From: Actinomycetota bacterium
GTDB taxonomy: Bacteria; Actinomycetota; Acidimicrobiia; Acidimicrobiales; Ilumatobacteraceae
DNA length: 8,544 bases
Direction of reading: 5' to 3'
Assembly (NCBI GenBank): GCA_009704065.1
Contig: WLEX01000042.1
Span: 1 to 8,544 of the forward strand
Below the pieces are notes generated by a model. It was not told where the DNA came from. It saw nothing but the letters and a program-made list of their open reading frames with translations, and did no database searches. This document shows positions 1-5,814 of this stretch, piece after piece (the first letter of the stretch is position 1; the number at the start of each line of letters is the position of its first letter). A program made the translations under genes and the position numbers.

Positions 1-405
1 GCCGAGGCAATGTTTGATAACACCTTTGAATACATGTTCTCTCCACGTGAAGGTACAGAAGCGGCAAAGATGGAACATCTGTTTATTGATGCTGCGGTCG
101 TGAGTGATCGTTTCGACAGGCTGAAAGTGGTGGTGGAACATTCTGCGCTTATCAAGCATCAAGAACGTGTGGGACGTATTGAAGAAGTAGTGGTGCAAGG
201 CCCTAGCCGCCGTAATCCCAATGTGTTTTCTGGCCGCACCCGCCAATTGAAACTGGTGCACTTCAGCTCCGATGTTGCATTGCGACCCGGCACCTATGCC
301 ACCGTAGAAATCACGAAGGCTGCGCCGCATTTTCTTACGGGTCACCTTGTTGAGGTGCTGCAGATGGCAACACACAAGATTCGTATTCCACTGGCTTCGG
401 TATAA
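1..405 (+). CDS. miaB: tRNA-2-methylthio-N6-dimethylallyladenosine synthase MiaB, C-terminal end (5' truncated by window)
   Basis: MiaB is a radical-SAM methylthiotransferase that adds a methylthio group to i6A at position 37 of tRNAs reading UNN codons. Only the last 134 codons lie in the window, and the reading frame is open from base 1. The segment shows the end of the radical-SAM domain (YMFSPREGTEAA, close to the family's F.YSPR.GT.AA), a linker helix, and then a TRAM RNA-binding domain with GRIEEVVVQG, a FSGRTRQLKLVHF stretch and a GTYATVEITKAAPHFLTG end. The radical-SAM CxxxCxxC cluster and the N-terminal Fe-S domain would lie upstream of the window. miaA follows after 4 bases, which fits the shared pathway, since MiaA makes the substrate of MiaB. 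A related methylthiotransferase (MtaB or RimO) is less likely given the SPREGT motif and the miaA neighbour. Confidence 0.93.
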   Translation, partial: AEAMFDNTFEYMFSPREGTEAAKMEHLFIDAAVVSDRFDRLKVVVEHSALIKHQERVGRIEEVVVQGPSRRNPNVFSGRTRQLKLVHFSSDVALRPGTYATVEITKAAPHFLTGHLVEVLQMATHKIRIPLASV

Positions 406-409
406 CTAC

Positions 410-1327
410 ATGACCATTCGTCGGTCAGTAGTGGTGCTTGGTTCCACCGCTAGCGGGAAAAGCGACGCGGCAATGACTGCAGCGTTATTGCAACCTCGTG
501 GCTCAGTGCACATTATTGCTGCCGATGCAATGCAGGTGTACAAACGAATGGATATTGGCACTGCGAAGCCAACCGTTGCTGATCAGTCCGCTATTCCTCA
601 TCACTGTGTCGACGTTGCTGAACCAAGTGAGCGATACAACGTTGCCCGATATGTCGATGATGTTGCTGTTGCTCGCAAGGTCATCGGTGAAGCTGGTGCT
701 GCAGAGTTGGTTGTTGGTGGGACGGGCCTCTATGTGACGGCCATTGTTGATGGGCTCGATATGCCTGGTGAATTTCCTGAGATTCGCGCGCAACTAGAAG
801 CCAACGACAACACAGAAGAATTGTTTGCGCAGTTGTTTGCCCTAGATCCGCAGGCAACAACGAAAATGGATCCGAACAATCGACGCCGAATTATTCGCGC
901 TCTCGAAGTGTGCTTCGGAACCGGCACCACGTTTAGTTCCTTTGGTCAGGGCATTGGATCTTTTGCTCCTACCGACACAGTGCTCATTGGGCTGCGCTGG
1001 AATCGCGACGCACTACGGGCGCGTATTGCGTATCGAGTTGACCTCATGATTGAGCGGGGATTGGTCGATGAAGTGCGGGGTTTGCTCGCCGAACCAGAAG
1101 GTATGTCTGTCACGGCGCGCCAAGCACTTGGCTACAAAGAAGTCATCGAACATCTCGAAGGTCGATGGAGCCTCGCAGAGGCTGTGGCGGCCACCGTATT
1201 GCGCACACAGCAGTTCGCTATTCGCCAAGAGCGATGGTTTCGCCGAGACCCCCGAATTCAGTGGGTCGACGTGCAAGAAGACCCCATTGAAGAAGTCACC
1301 CCTGCGATTGTGGCGGCATTGGAATAG
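410..1327 (+). CDS. miaA: tRNA dimethylallyltransferase MiaA
   Basis: MiaA transfers a dimethylallyl group from DMAPP to N6 of A37 in tRNAs reading UNN codons, giving i6A. The protein is 305 residues, the usual size. The P-loop GSTASGKS is at residues 11-18 (the family usually has GPTASGKS/T). It is followed by DAMQVYKRMDIGTAKP, IPHHCVDVAEP, VVGGTGLYVTAIVDGL, a MDPNNRRRIIRALEV segment, and the C-terminal RQALGYKEVIEHL and TQQFAIRQERWFRRD motifs, in the family order. I chose the ATG at 410 because it places the P-loop ten residues in, as in homologues; an in-frame ATG at 347 would overlap miaB by 59 bases and add unrelated residues. There is no clear Shine-Dalgarno sequence, so translation is probably coupled to miaB, which ends 4 bases upstream. 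Identification is secure. Confidence 0.97.
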   Translation: MTIRRSVVVLGSTASGKSDAAMTAALLQPRGSVHIIAADAMQVYKRMDIGTAKPTVADQSAIPHHCVDVAEPSERYNVARYVDDVAVARKVIGEAGAAELVVGGTGLYVTAIVDGLDMPGEFPEIRAQLEANDNTEELFAQLFALDPQATTKMDPNNRRRIIRALEVCFGTGTTFSSFGQGIGSFAPTDTVLIGLRWNRDALRARIAYRVDLMIERGLVDEVRGLLAEPEGMSVTARQALGYKEVIEHLEGRWSLAEAVAATVLRTQQFAIRQERWFRRDPRIQWVDVQEDPIEEVTPAIVAALE

Positions 1328-1337
1328 TGTGAAGCCA

Positions 1338-2141
1338 ATGCATGTGACGCTCACCAAACACCATGGCCTCGGCAATGATTTTTTGGTGTACGACCGTGCA
1401 CAAGGTGAGCAACCCAATTGGCCACAGTTGGCTCAGCGATGGTGTGAGCGATCGACCGGTATTGGTGCCGATGGTTTGCTCTTGCTCGGTATTGGTTCGA
1501 ACTCCACGCTCACTATGCGTCTGTACAACGCCGACGGCAGCATTGCCGAAATGAGTGGCAATGGCATTCGTTGTTTAGTGCAGGCTGCGCATCATGCTTT
1601 GCAAGGAAATGCAGGCACCGTGTACACCGTGGAAACCGATGCGGGTTCACGTGAAGCGGTAGTTACTAGCGCGTGGGACAACGACACCATTCATATCAGT
1701 GTCGATATGGGATATGTCGAAGATGTGGAAACACCCGACCAATGGGAATTGTTGCAGTGTGACCCCATGCGCCCCGTACGCCATGTATCGCTCGGCAACC
1801 CGCACTCGGTGGTGGGCGTTGAAGAAGTAGGGCCGGTCGACTTGGTACAACTTGGTTCACTTGTGCCGCATGTGAATTTGGAAATTATCGAGCCGGGCCC
1901 AGAAACAAACGCCATCACCATGCGCGTACATGAACGTGGAGCCGGCATTACTCGTGCATGTGGCACTGGTGCATGTGCTGCAGCAGATGCTGCTTTGGCT
2001 TGGGGTTTAGTTCCGCGTTCGGTAGAGCACGTAGTGGTTCATATGGATGGTGGCGATGCGCGCGTTGTCATCACCGATGATCGTCGTGCCACGCTTATTG
2101 GCCCTGCAGTATTTATCGGCAGTGTGTCGGTACATGCGTGA
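1338..2141 (+). CDS. dapF: Diaminopimelate epimerase DapF
   Basis: DapF converts LL-diaminopimelate to the meso form, the precursor of lysine and the usual cross-link residue of peptidoglycan. At 267 residues it is of normal length. Visible motifs are HGLGNDF near the N-terminus, GIGADGLLLL, YNADGSIAEMSGNGIRC, LGNPHSVV and, near the C-terminus, HERGAGITRACGTGACAA. The second catalytic cysteine is present (Cys208 in ACGTG). The position of the first, normally MCGNG, is a serine: AGT at 1554-1556, Ser73 with this start, the same number as Cys73 in the Haemophilus influenzae enzyme. A cysteine lies five residues later (GIRC). The ATG at 1338 gives the usual family N-terminus; an in-frame GTG at 1329, right after the miaA stop, would add three residues and cannot be excluded. 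The 3' end overlaps hflX by 4 bases. The family is secure; full epimerase activity is not certain because of the serine. Confidence 0.93.
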   Translation: MHVTLTKHHGLGNDFLVYDRAQGEQPNWPQLAQRWCERSTGIGADGLLLLGIGSNSTLTMRLYNADGSIAEMSGNGIRCLVQAAHHALQGNAGTVYTVETDAGSREAVVTSAWDNDTIHISVDMGYVEDVETPDQWELLQCDPMRPVRHVSLGNPHSVVGVEEVGPVDLVQLGSLVPHVNLEIIEPGPETNAITMRVHERGAGITRACGTGACAAADAALAWGLVPRSVEHVVVHMDGGDARVVITDDRRATLIGPAVFIGSVSVHA

Positions 2142-3451
2142 GTAATCCGTACCAGGAGGCGCTCGGTGCGACTCTTATTGAACGTACATTTCGCGAACGC
2201 ATTGTGTTGGTGGGTGTCACGCTCGGCGGTCATACCGATGAAGAAACAGAAGATGGGCTCGATGAATTGTCGTTGCTCATCGATACTGCTGGTGCCGATG
2301 AAGCAGCCCGCCTCACGCAACGTCGCGATTCTCCCGATCCCGCTTGGTATATCGGCAAGGGAAAAGTAGAAGAACTCAAAGAAGTGTGTCTGGCTCTCGA
2401 TGCCGACACAGTGGTATTCGATAACGAACTCACACCTGGCCAGCAGTACAACTTGGAAAAAGCTTTAGGGCGTACTGCACTCGATCGCACAGCAGTCATT
2501 CTTGACATCTTTGCCCAGAACGCGCACACGCTTGAAGGTAAAGCCCAAGTAGAACTCGCCATGTTGCGATATCGCTTGCCTCGTTTACGTCGCGGTGCCA
2601 AAGGTGGGTTGTCGCAACAGGGTGGCGGTATCGGTACGCGTGGTCCTGGTGAAACTCGACTCGAAGTCGATCGTCGACGCATCATGCGACGTATCGAAAA
2701 ACTAGAACGTGATCTTCGTGGATTGCAACGCACGCGTCATACGCAGCGCAAAAGTCGTGGACGTAGTGGTCTTGCATCGGTTGCCATTGTCGGGTACACC
2801 AACGCTGGCAAATCAACCTTGCTCAACTCGCTCACGAGGGCCGGAGTATTGGTGGAAGATCGTTTGTTCGCAACTCTCGACCCCACCACGCGACGCTTAG
2901 CGTTGCCAGGTGGAGAGCCCGTGCTACTTACAGACACCGTGGGATTTATTCGCGCATTGCCCCATGGTCTGATCGAATCATTTAAGAGCACACTTGAAGT
3001 AGCGGCAGAAGCCGACATGTTGGTGCATGTTGTCGATGGCAGTGCAGCACATCCCGAGGTGCAAATCACTGCAGTACGCGAAGTGTTGGCCGAAATTGGC
3101 GCCGACAATGTGCCGGAATTTTTGGTGTTTAACAAAGCCGACATGCTCGACGATTGGGGAGCGTCTCTTGTTGCCGATTACGAAGGTGCCGTAGTGGTCT
3201 CGGCGCTCAAATCGGAGGGCCTCGATATCTTCATGCGGCGATTGTCTGATCGCATGCGCGCCATCACGCGTGTCACCGAACTGTTGGTGCCCTACGACCG
3301 TGGCGACATTTTGGCCGCTATCCATCGCGAGGGTGAAGTGGTCCTCACAGAACAAGAGCCAGACGGCATGCGTATTCGCGCGCGGTTATCCGAAGCATCG
3401 GAAGGCCGATTGCGTGAGTTCGTTGTGGCACCCGATGATGGGCGAAACTAA
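2138..3451 (+). CDS. hflX: Ribosome-associated GTPase HflX
   Basis: HflX is a translational GTPase-superfamily protein that binds ribosomes and in several bacteria splits stalled or heat-damaged 70S particles. The protein has 437 residues. The N-terminal domain has YIGKGKVEELKE and FDNELTPGQQYNLEKAL. Next come ILDIFAQNAHTLEGKAQVELA and LSQQGGGIGTRGPGETRLE, a basic helical linker of about residues 175-210, and then the G domain: G1 GYTNAGKST (219-227), G3 DTVGF (266-270), G4 NKAD (332-335) and a G5-like VVSALKSEG. A C-terminal domain of about 70 residues follows. Translation starts at GTG 2138, whose GTGA overlaps the dapF TGA stop, a typical coupling arrangement; no Shine-Dalgarno sequence is apparent. 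hflX beside dapF and miaA is a common actinobacterial order, as in M. tuberculosis. Identification is secure. Confidence 0.97.
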   Translation: MSNPYQEALGATLIERTFRERIVLVGVTLGGHTDEETEDGLDELSLLIDTAGADEAARLTQRRDSPDPAWYIGKGKVEELKEVCLALDADTVVFDNELTPGQQYNLEKALGRTALDRTAVILDIFAQNAHTLEGKAQVELAMLRYRLPRLRRGAKGGLSQQGGGIGTRGPGETRLEVDRRRIMRRIEKLERDLRGLQRTRHTQRKSRGRSGLASVAIVGYTNAGKSTLLNSLTRAGVLVEDRLFATLDPTTRRLALPGGEPVLLTDTVGFIRALPHGLIESFKSTLEVAAEADMLVHVVDGSAAHPEVQITAVREVLAEIGADNVPEFLVFNKADMLDDWGASLVADYEGAVVVSALKSEGLDIFMRRLSDRMRAITRVTELLVPYDRGDILAAIHREGEVVLTEQEPDGMRIRARLSEASEGRLREFVVAPDDGRN

Positions 3452-3457
3452 AGACCC

Positions 3458-4576
3458 ATGATTGATCGTGACCTTGTTGGTTTTGAACCACCCCCGTATC
3501 CGTATGACCGCCTCGATGCGTATCAAAAACTTGCCGCTGCTCACGAAGGTGGCATTGTCGACCTTTCGATTGGTACCCCTTGTGACCCACCTCCACCTGC
3601 TGTGCTCGAAGCACTCGGTGGCTCCAATACCGAACGTGGGTATCCCGCATCTATTGGCTCAGAAGCGTTGCGTCGTTCGATTGCTCGATGGATGGGGCGT
3701 CGCTTTGAAATAGATGTTCCTATTTCGCGCATAGCGGCCTGTATCGGCACAAAAGAGTTTGTTGCCACCACTCCGCAATATATGAAATTGCGTCGCCCTA
3801 ATCGCGACACAGTGCTGTATCCGGCAGTTGCGTACCCCACGTATGAGATGGGTGCCATTCTTGCGGGCTTGCGTGCCGTGGCCGTGCCGATGAACGCCGA
3901 AGGCCACATGGACTTTGCATCGATTACACAAGACGATATTGATCGTGCACTCATGGTGTGGGTGAATAGCCCGAGCAACCCCACCGGCGGCCTCGACGAT
4001 TTGAAGTACGCCGCTAATTGGGGCCGCACTCACAACATTCCGGTCTTTAGCGATGAGTGCTACACCGAATTCACGTGGTCAACGAGCTCACAATCAATTC
4101 TGCAACACGGACTCGATGGTGTGATTGCCGTGCATTCTTTGTCGAAGCGTTCCAATCTTGCAGGAGTACGCGTGGGGTTCTATGCAGGTGACGCCGAGAT
4201 AGTGGAATATCTCAAAGAAGTACGTAAGCACGCGGGCTTTATGGTTCCAGGGCCGGCGCAAGCAGCTGGTGTTGCGGCATTAGATGACGACGAACATGTT
4301 CGTGTGCAACGCGATCGCTATATGTCGCGCTTGCAGTTCATGGCAACCACTCTTACCAAGTGGTCCGGTATCGACATTGCAATTCCCGATGGCGGTTTTT
4401 ACTTGTGGTTTAACGCAGGCGATGCATGGGAGTTCACTGAGAAGCTGGCACGCGAAGGCGGAGCATTAGTAAGCCCTGGAGATTTCTACGGAGCCGGCGG
4501 ATCACACAATGTGCGCGTAGCTGTGGTGCAACCTGATGCCAAGTTGCAACTTGTTGCCAAACGCCTCGGCGTATAG
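3458..4576 (+). CDS. dapC: Succinyldiaminopimelate transaminase-type aminotransferase (DapC-like)
   Basis: This is a fold-type I, PLP-dependent aminotransferase of 372 residues. Family landmarks are VDLSIGTPCDPPPPAV near the N-terminus, YPASIGSEALRRSIARWM, NSPSNPTGG (170-178, with the PLP-binding Asn174), SDECYTEF (198-205, with Asp199 and Tyr202) and SLSKRSNLAGVRVGF with Lys230 as the likely Schiff-base lysine; the conserved carboxylate-binding Arg would be in NVRVAVV near the end. The VDLS.GTP.DP opening and overall layout resemble actinobacterial DapC, which makes N-succinyl-LL-2,6-diaminopimelate in the lysine/meso-DAP pathway. The presence of dapF two genes upstream supports that role. 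It starts 6 bases after hflX and appears to be the last gene of the block, since lexA converges on it 9 bases later. The specific substrate is inferred; LL-diaminopimelate aminotransferase or another aspartate-type aminotransferase are alternatives. Confidence 0.83.
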   Translation: MIDRDLVGFEPPPYPYDRLDAYQKLAAAHEGGIVDLSIGTPCDPPPPAVLEALGGSNTERGYPASIGSEALRRSIARWMGRRFEIDVPISRIAACIGTKEFVATTPQYMKLRRPNRDTVLYPAVAYPTYEMGAILAGLRAVAVPMNAEGHMDFASITQDDIDRALMVWVNSPSNPTGGLDDLKYAANWGRTHNIPVFSDECYTEFTWSTSSQSILQHGLDGVIAVHSLSKRSNLAGVRVGFYAGDAEIVEYLKEVRKHAGFMVPGPAQAAGVAALDDDEHVRVQRDRYMSRLQFMATTLTKWSGIDIAIPDGGFYLWFNAGDAWEFTEKLAREGGALVSPGDFYGAGGSHNVRVAVVQPDAKLQLVAKRLGV

Positions 4577-4594
4577 AACAACCGCTTAGAGGCG
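4562..4594. terminator. Weak inverted repeat across the dapC/lexA convergent stop codons
   Basis: CGCCTC (4562-4567) is the reverse complement of GAGGCG (4589-4594), with a 21-base loop that holds both stop codons. There is no T-tract on the + strand; on the - strand the stem is followed only by TTT. It could help end transcription from either side, but it does not meet the normal criteria for an intrinsic terminator. Confidence 0.18.
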
Positions 4595-5215
4595 GCGAAG
4601 AACGGTAACGACTTTGCCAAACACATTGACTTCGTCGGAAGTAAACACCATTGGCTCCATTGAAGTATTGGCAGGTGTCAATGTGATCTTGTTGCCTGAC
4701 TTCTTAAATGTCTTCACGGTTGCTTCGTCTCCCGGAATACCGGCAACAACGATGTCACCATTTTCCGCAACTTGTTGCTGACGAGCAACAACAAAGTCGC
4801 CGTCGAGGATGCCTGCATCGATCATTGATTCACCACGAACGCGCAACATAAAGAGTTCGCCTTCACCAGTGAAGTCGGTGGGAAGAGGAATGAGGTCTTC
4901 AACATTTTGCTGAGCGAGTAATCCGGTACCTGCAGCAACATCGCCAATGAGAGGCACATGACGTGAAGGACGACGTTCCATGGCAACTTCTGAGTTGGTA
5001 TCGAAGCGCACTTCGATGGCGCGTGGCTTTGTTGGGTCACGGCGCAGGAAGCCCATCTTTTGGAGAGTGTTGAGATGGTTATGCACCGTGGAAGGGGAGT
5101 TGAGGCCAACAGCTTCACCAATTTCACGCACGGAGGGCGGATAGCCACGGTCTTGCATGCTGGTGGAAATGACATTGAGGATTTCGCGCTGGCGGGGGGT
5201 GAGGGCTTCAGACAT
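4586..5215 (-). CDS. lexA: LexA, SOS-response transcriptional repressor (autocleaving)
   Basis: LexA represses DNA-damage genes and cleaves itself when bound to RecA filaments. The protein is 209 residues. Residues 1-65 form a winged helix-turn-helix opening LTPRQREIL, with GYPPSVREIGEAVGL and SPSTVHNHL as the DNA-reading part. The C-terminal part is the S24-type peptidase fold: the cleavage site Ala95-Gly96 in GDVAAGTG, the nucleophile Ser130 in VRGESMIDAGI, and the general base Lys168 in EATVKTFKK. The ATG at 5215 is chosen because it begins MSEALTPRQ, aligning with other LexA proteins; the frame stays open upstream to 5476, but that stretch is the intergenic region and part of the LysM gene. 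The gene diverges from the LysM gene across an intergenic region with five LexA-box-like sites, so autoregulation is very likely. No Shine-Dalgarno sequence precedes the ATG. Confidence 0.97.
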   Translation of the reverse strand: MSEALTPRQREILNVISTSMQDRGYPPSVREIGEAVGLNSPSTVHNHLNTLQKMGFLRRDPTKPRAIEVRFDTNSEVAMERRPSRHVPLIGDVAAGTGLLAQQNVEDLIPLPTDFTGEGELFMLRVRGESMIDAGILDGDFVVARQQQVAENGDIVVAGIPGDEATVKTFKKSGNKITLTPANTSMEPMVFTSDEVNVFGKVVTVLRRL

Positions 5216-5222
5216 GGATATG

Positions 5223-5251
5223 AGCGTACAGGTGTTCGGGGCTCGGGTCAA
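5223..5251 (-). promoter_or_regulatory. Predicted lexA promoter (leaderless type)
   Basis: On the - strand there is a -35-like TTGACC (5251-5246), a 17-base spacer and a -10-like TACGCT (5228-5223), which fits the actinobacterial TANNNT form. Seven bases separate the -10 from the lexA ATG, so transcription would start at or next to the first base of the start codon. The -10 and -35 are each overlapped by a LexA-box-like element, as expected for autorepression. The promoter is a prediction from sequence only. Confidence 0.6.
5226..5237. promoter_or_regulatory. LexA-box-like site 1 (one mismatch)
   Basis: GTAC-AGGT-GTTC differs from the actinobacterial/Gram-positive LexA box GAAC-N4-GTTC at one position, and is flanked by the usual C and G. 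It overlaps the predicted lexA -10 element, so it would block lexA transcription. Confidence 0.55.
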
Positions 5252-5261
5252 ACACCTGTTC
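5250..5261. promoter_or_regulatory. LexA-box-like site 2 (one mismatch)
   Basis: AAAC-ACCT-GTTC has one mismatch to GAAC-N4-GTTC. It shares the ACCTGTTCG half with perfect site 4 and touches the predicted lexA -35 element. Its centre is 24 bp from site 1. Confidence 0.6.
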
Positions 5262-5264
5262 GTA

Positions 5265-5276
5265 GAACAGCCGTTC
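5265..5276. promoter_or_regulatory. LexA box 3 (perfect)
   Basis: GAAC-AGCC-GTTC is a perfect match to GAAC-N4-GTTC. It lies only 15 bp centre-to-centre from site 2 and sits between the lexA -35 region and the TTGACA facing the LysM gene, so it could affect both directions. Confidence 0.8.
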
Positions 5277-5286
5277 GGGTAAATGC

Positions 5287-5292
5287 TTGACA
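5287..5292 (+). promoter_or_regulatory. Candidate -35 element for the LysM gene
   Basis: TTGACA is a consensus -35 hexamer facing the LysM gene, between LexA boxes 3 and 4. No strong -10 stands at the ideal distance: candidates are weak matches around 5310-5317, or TACGGT (5333-5338), which has the TANNNT form but no good -35 of its own. The exact promoter is therefore uncertain, but any of these choices would be covered by boxes 4 and 5. Confidence 0.4.
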
Positions 5293-5294
5293 CC

Positions 5295-5306
5295 GAACAC
5301 CTGTTC
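5295..5306. promoter_or_regulatory. LexA box 4 (perfect)
   Basis: GAAC-ACCT-GTTC, flanked by C and G, is a perfect LexA box. It starts 3 bases after the TTGACA hexamer, so it would sit in the spacer of a LysM-gene promoter using that hexamer. Confidence 0.88.
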
Positions 5307-5318
5307 GGGCAAACTATC

Positions 5319-5330
5319 GAACACCCGTTC
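5319..5330. promoter_or_regulatory. LexA box 5 (perfect)
   Basis: GAAC-ACCC-GTTC, flanked by C and G, is a perfect LexA box, 24 bp centre-to-centre from box 4, the same spacing as sites 1 and 2. It is the box nearest the LysM gene, ending 61 bases before its ATG. Confidence 0.88.
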
Positions 5331-5379
5331 GCTACGGTGACAACTACATAGACCACCCGGTCCCGTAACCCTTCCCCCG

Positions 5380-5387
5380 AAAGGAAA
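5380..5387 (+). promoter_or_regulatory. Ribosome binding site of the LysM gene
   Basis: AAAGGAAA, with its AGGA core 6 bases before the ATG at 5392, is the clearest Shine-Dalgarno sequence in the window. It fixes the start of the LysM gene and implies an untranslated leader, in contrast to the apparently leaderless lexA and nrdR. Confidence 0.75.
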
Positions 5388-5391
5388 TCCC

Positions 5392-5745
5392 ATGGCAACC
5401 ACCATCGATCCACTCTTGTTCTCCGGTTCCGTCTCAGTACGGTCCGCATCGCGTCCACGCCCCTCTGCTGCCACATTTCAGCGTCGTCGCCGGGTTGTAG
5501 GTGCTGGGCTTGCTGTCGCAGCCTTTGCTCTTGCTTCAGGCCTTATCTCTACGGGAGCCTTTGCCTCGAACCCTGCTCCAGCGCAACAGGTCATTCCACG
5601 CACCGTTATCGCCCAGCCAGGCGACACATTGTGGGATATCGCTCGCACCATCGTGCCCACCGGCAACATCGGTGATCTTGTTATCGAATTGGTTCGTGCC
5701 AATGGTTCCACTATCGAACCTGGTCAAGTCATTCGTATTCCGTAA
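5392..5745 (+). CDS. LysM-domain single-pass membrane or secreted protein, probable SOS cell-division inhibitor (ChiZ/DivS/YneA-like)
   Basis: The 117-residue protein has a basic N-terminal tail of about 34 residues ending in QRRRR (30-34), one hydrophobic segment (about 35-58, VVGAGLAVAAFALASGL) ending in GAFAS, and a C-terminal LysM peptidoglycan-binding domain (about 70-116: TVIAQPGDTLWDIARTI through IEPGQVIRIP). The segment may be a membrane anchor or, if cut after Ala58, a signal peptide. The same plan (short tail, membrane segment, LysM) and the same place next to lexA are seen in M. tuberculosis Rv2719c/ChiZ, and functionally in Corynebacterium DivS and Bacillus YneA, which halt division during SOS. 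The perfect LexA boxes upstream support SOS induction. By inference it delays septation while DNA is repaired, acting at the cell envelope. I see no hydrolase domain, so any cell-wall cleavage activity is doubtful. The start is set by a strong ribosome binding site. Confidence 0.85.
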   Translation: MATTIDPLLFSGSVSVRSASRPRPSAATFQRRRRVVGAGLAVAAFALASGLISTGAFASNPAPAQQVIPRTVIAQPGDTLWDIARTIVPTGNIGDLVIELVRANGSTIEPGQVIRIP

Positions 5746-5802
5746 CAAGCACCTTTTATTGACTTTTTCTACAAATCAGCAACATGGGCTGTTGAGGTCA
5801 CT

Positions 5803-5808
5803 TACAGT
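5803..5808 (+). promoter_or_regulatory. Candidate -10 element of nrdR (leaderless type)
   Basis: TACAGT fits the TANNNT form and lies 6 bases before the nrdR GTG, so the transcript would begin at the first base of the start codon. No convincing -35 is seen at 16-19 bases upstream. There is no purine-rich ribosome binding site at a useful distance. The 69-base gap after the LysM gene shows no terminator, so nrdR may also be read through from the SOS-controlled gene. Confidence 0.42.
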
Positions 5809-5814
5809 AGGAAC

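Noticed and set aside
1050..1337. Extending dapF upstream to 363 residues
   Set aside because: The extension lies entirely within miaA in another frame and has no resemblance to DapF.
2230..2733. A 167-residue open frame on the - strand, rich in Ser and Arg
   Set aside because: Shadow of hflX: composition follows from the reversed codons of a conserved gene.
4290..4303. ACGAACATGTTCGT, a 14-bp perfect palindrome inside dapC that resembles a LexA box
   Set aside because: The half-sites GAAC and GTTC are separated by 2 bases, not 4, and it lies in the middle of a coding region; probably chance.
5216..5476. Extending lexA upstream to 296 residues
   Set aside because: The extra residues come from the regulatory region and the antisense strand of the LysM gene and do not look like LexA; the ATG at 5215 gives a normal-length protein.
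5746..5814. NrdR box, terminator or small RNA between the LysM gene and nrdR
   Set aside because: No NrdR-box-like palindrome or stable hairpin is visible; TTGACT at 5759 has no -10 at a usable distance.
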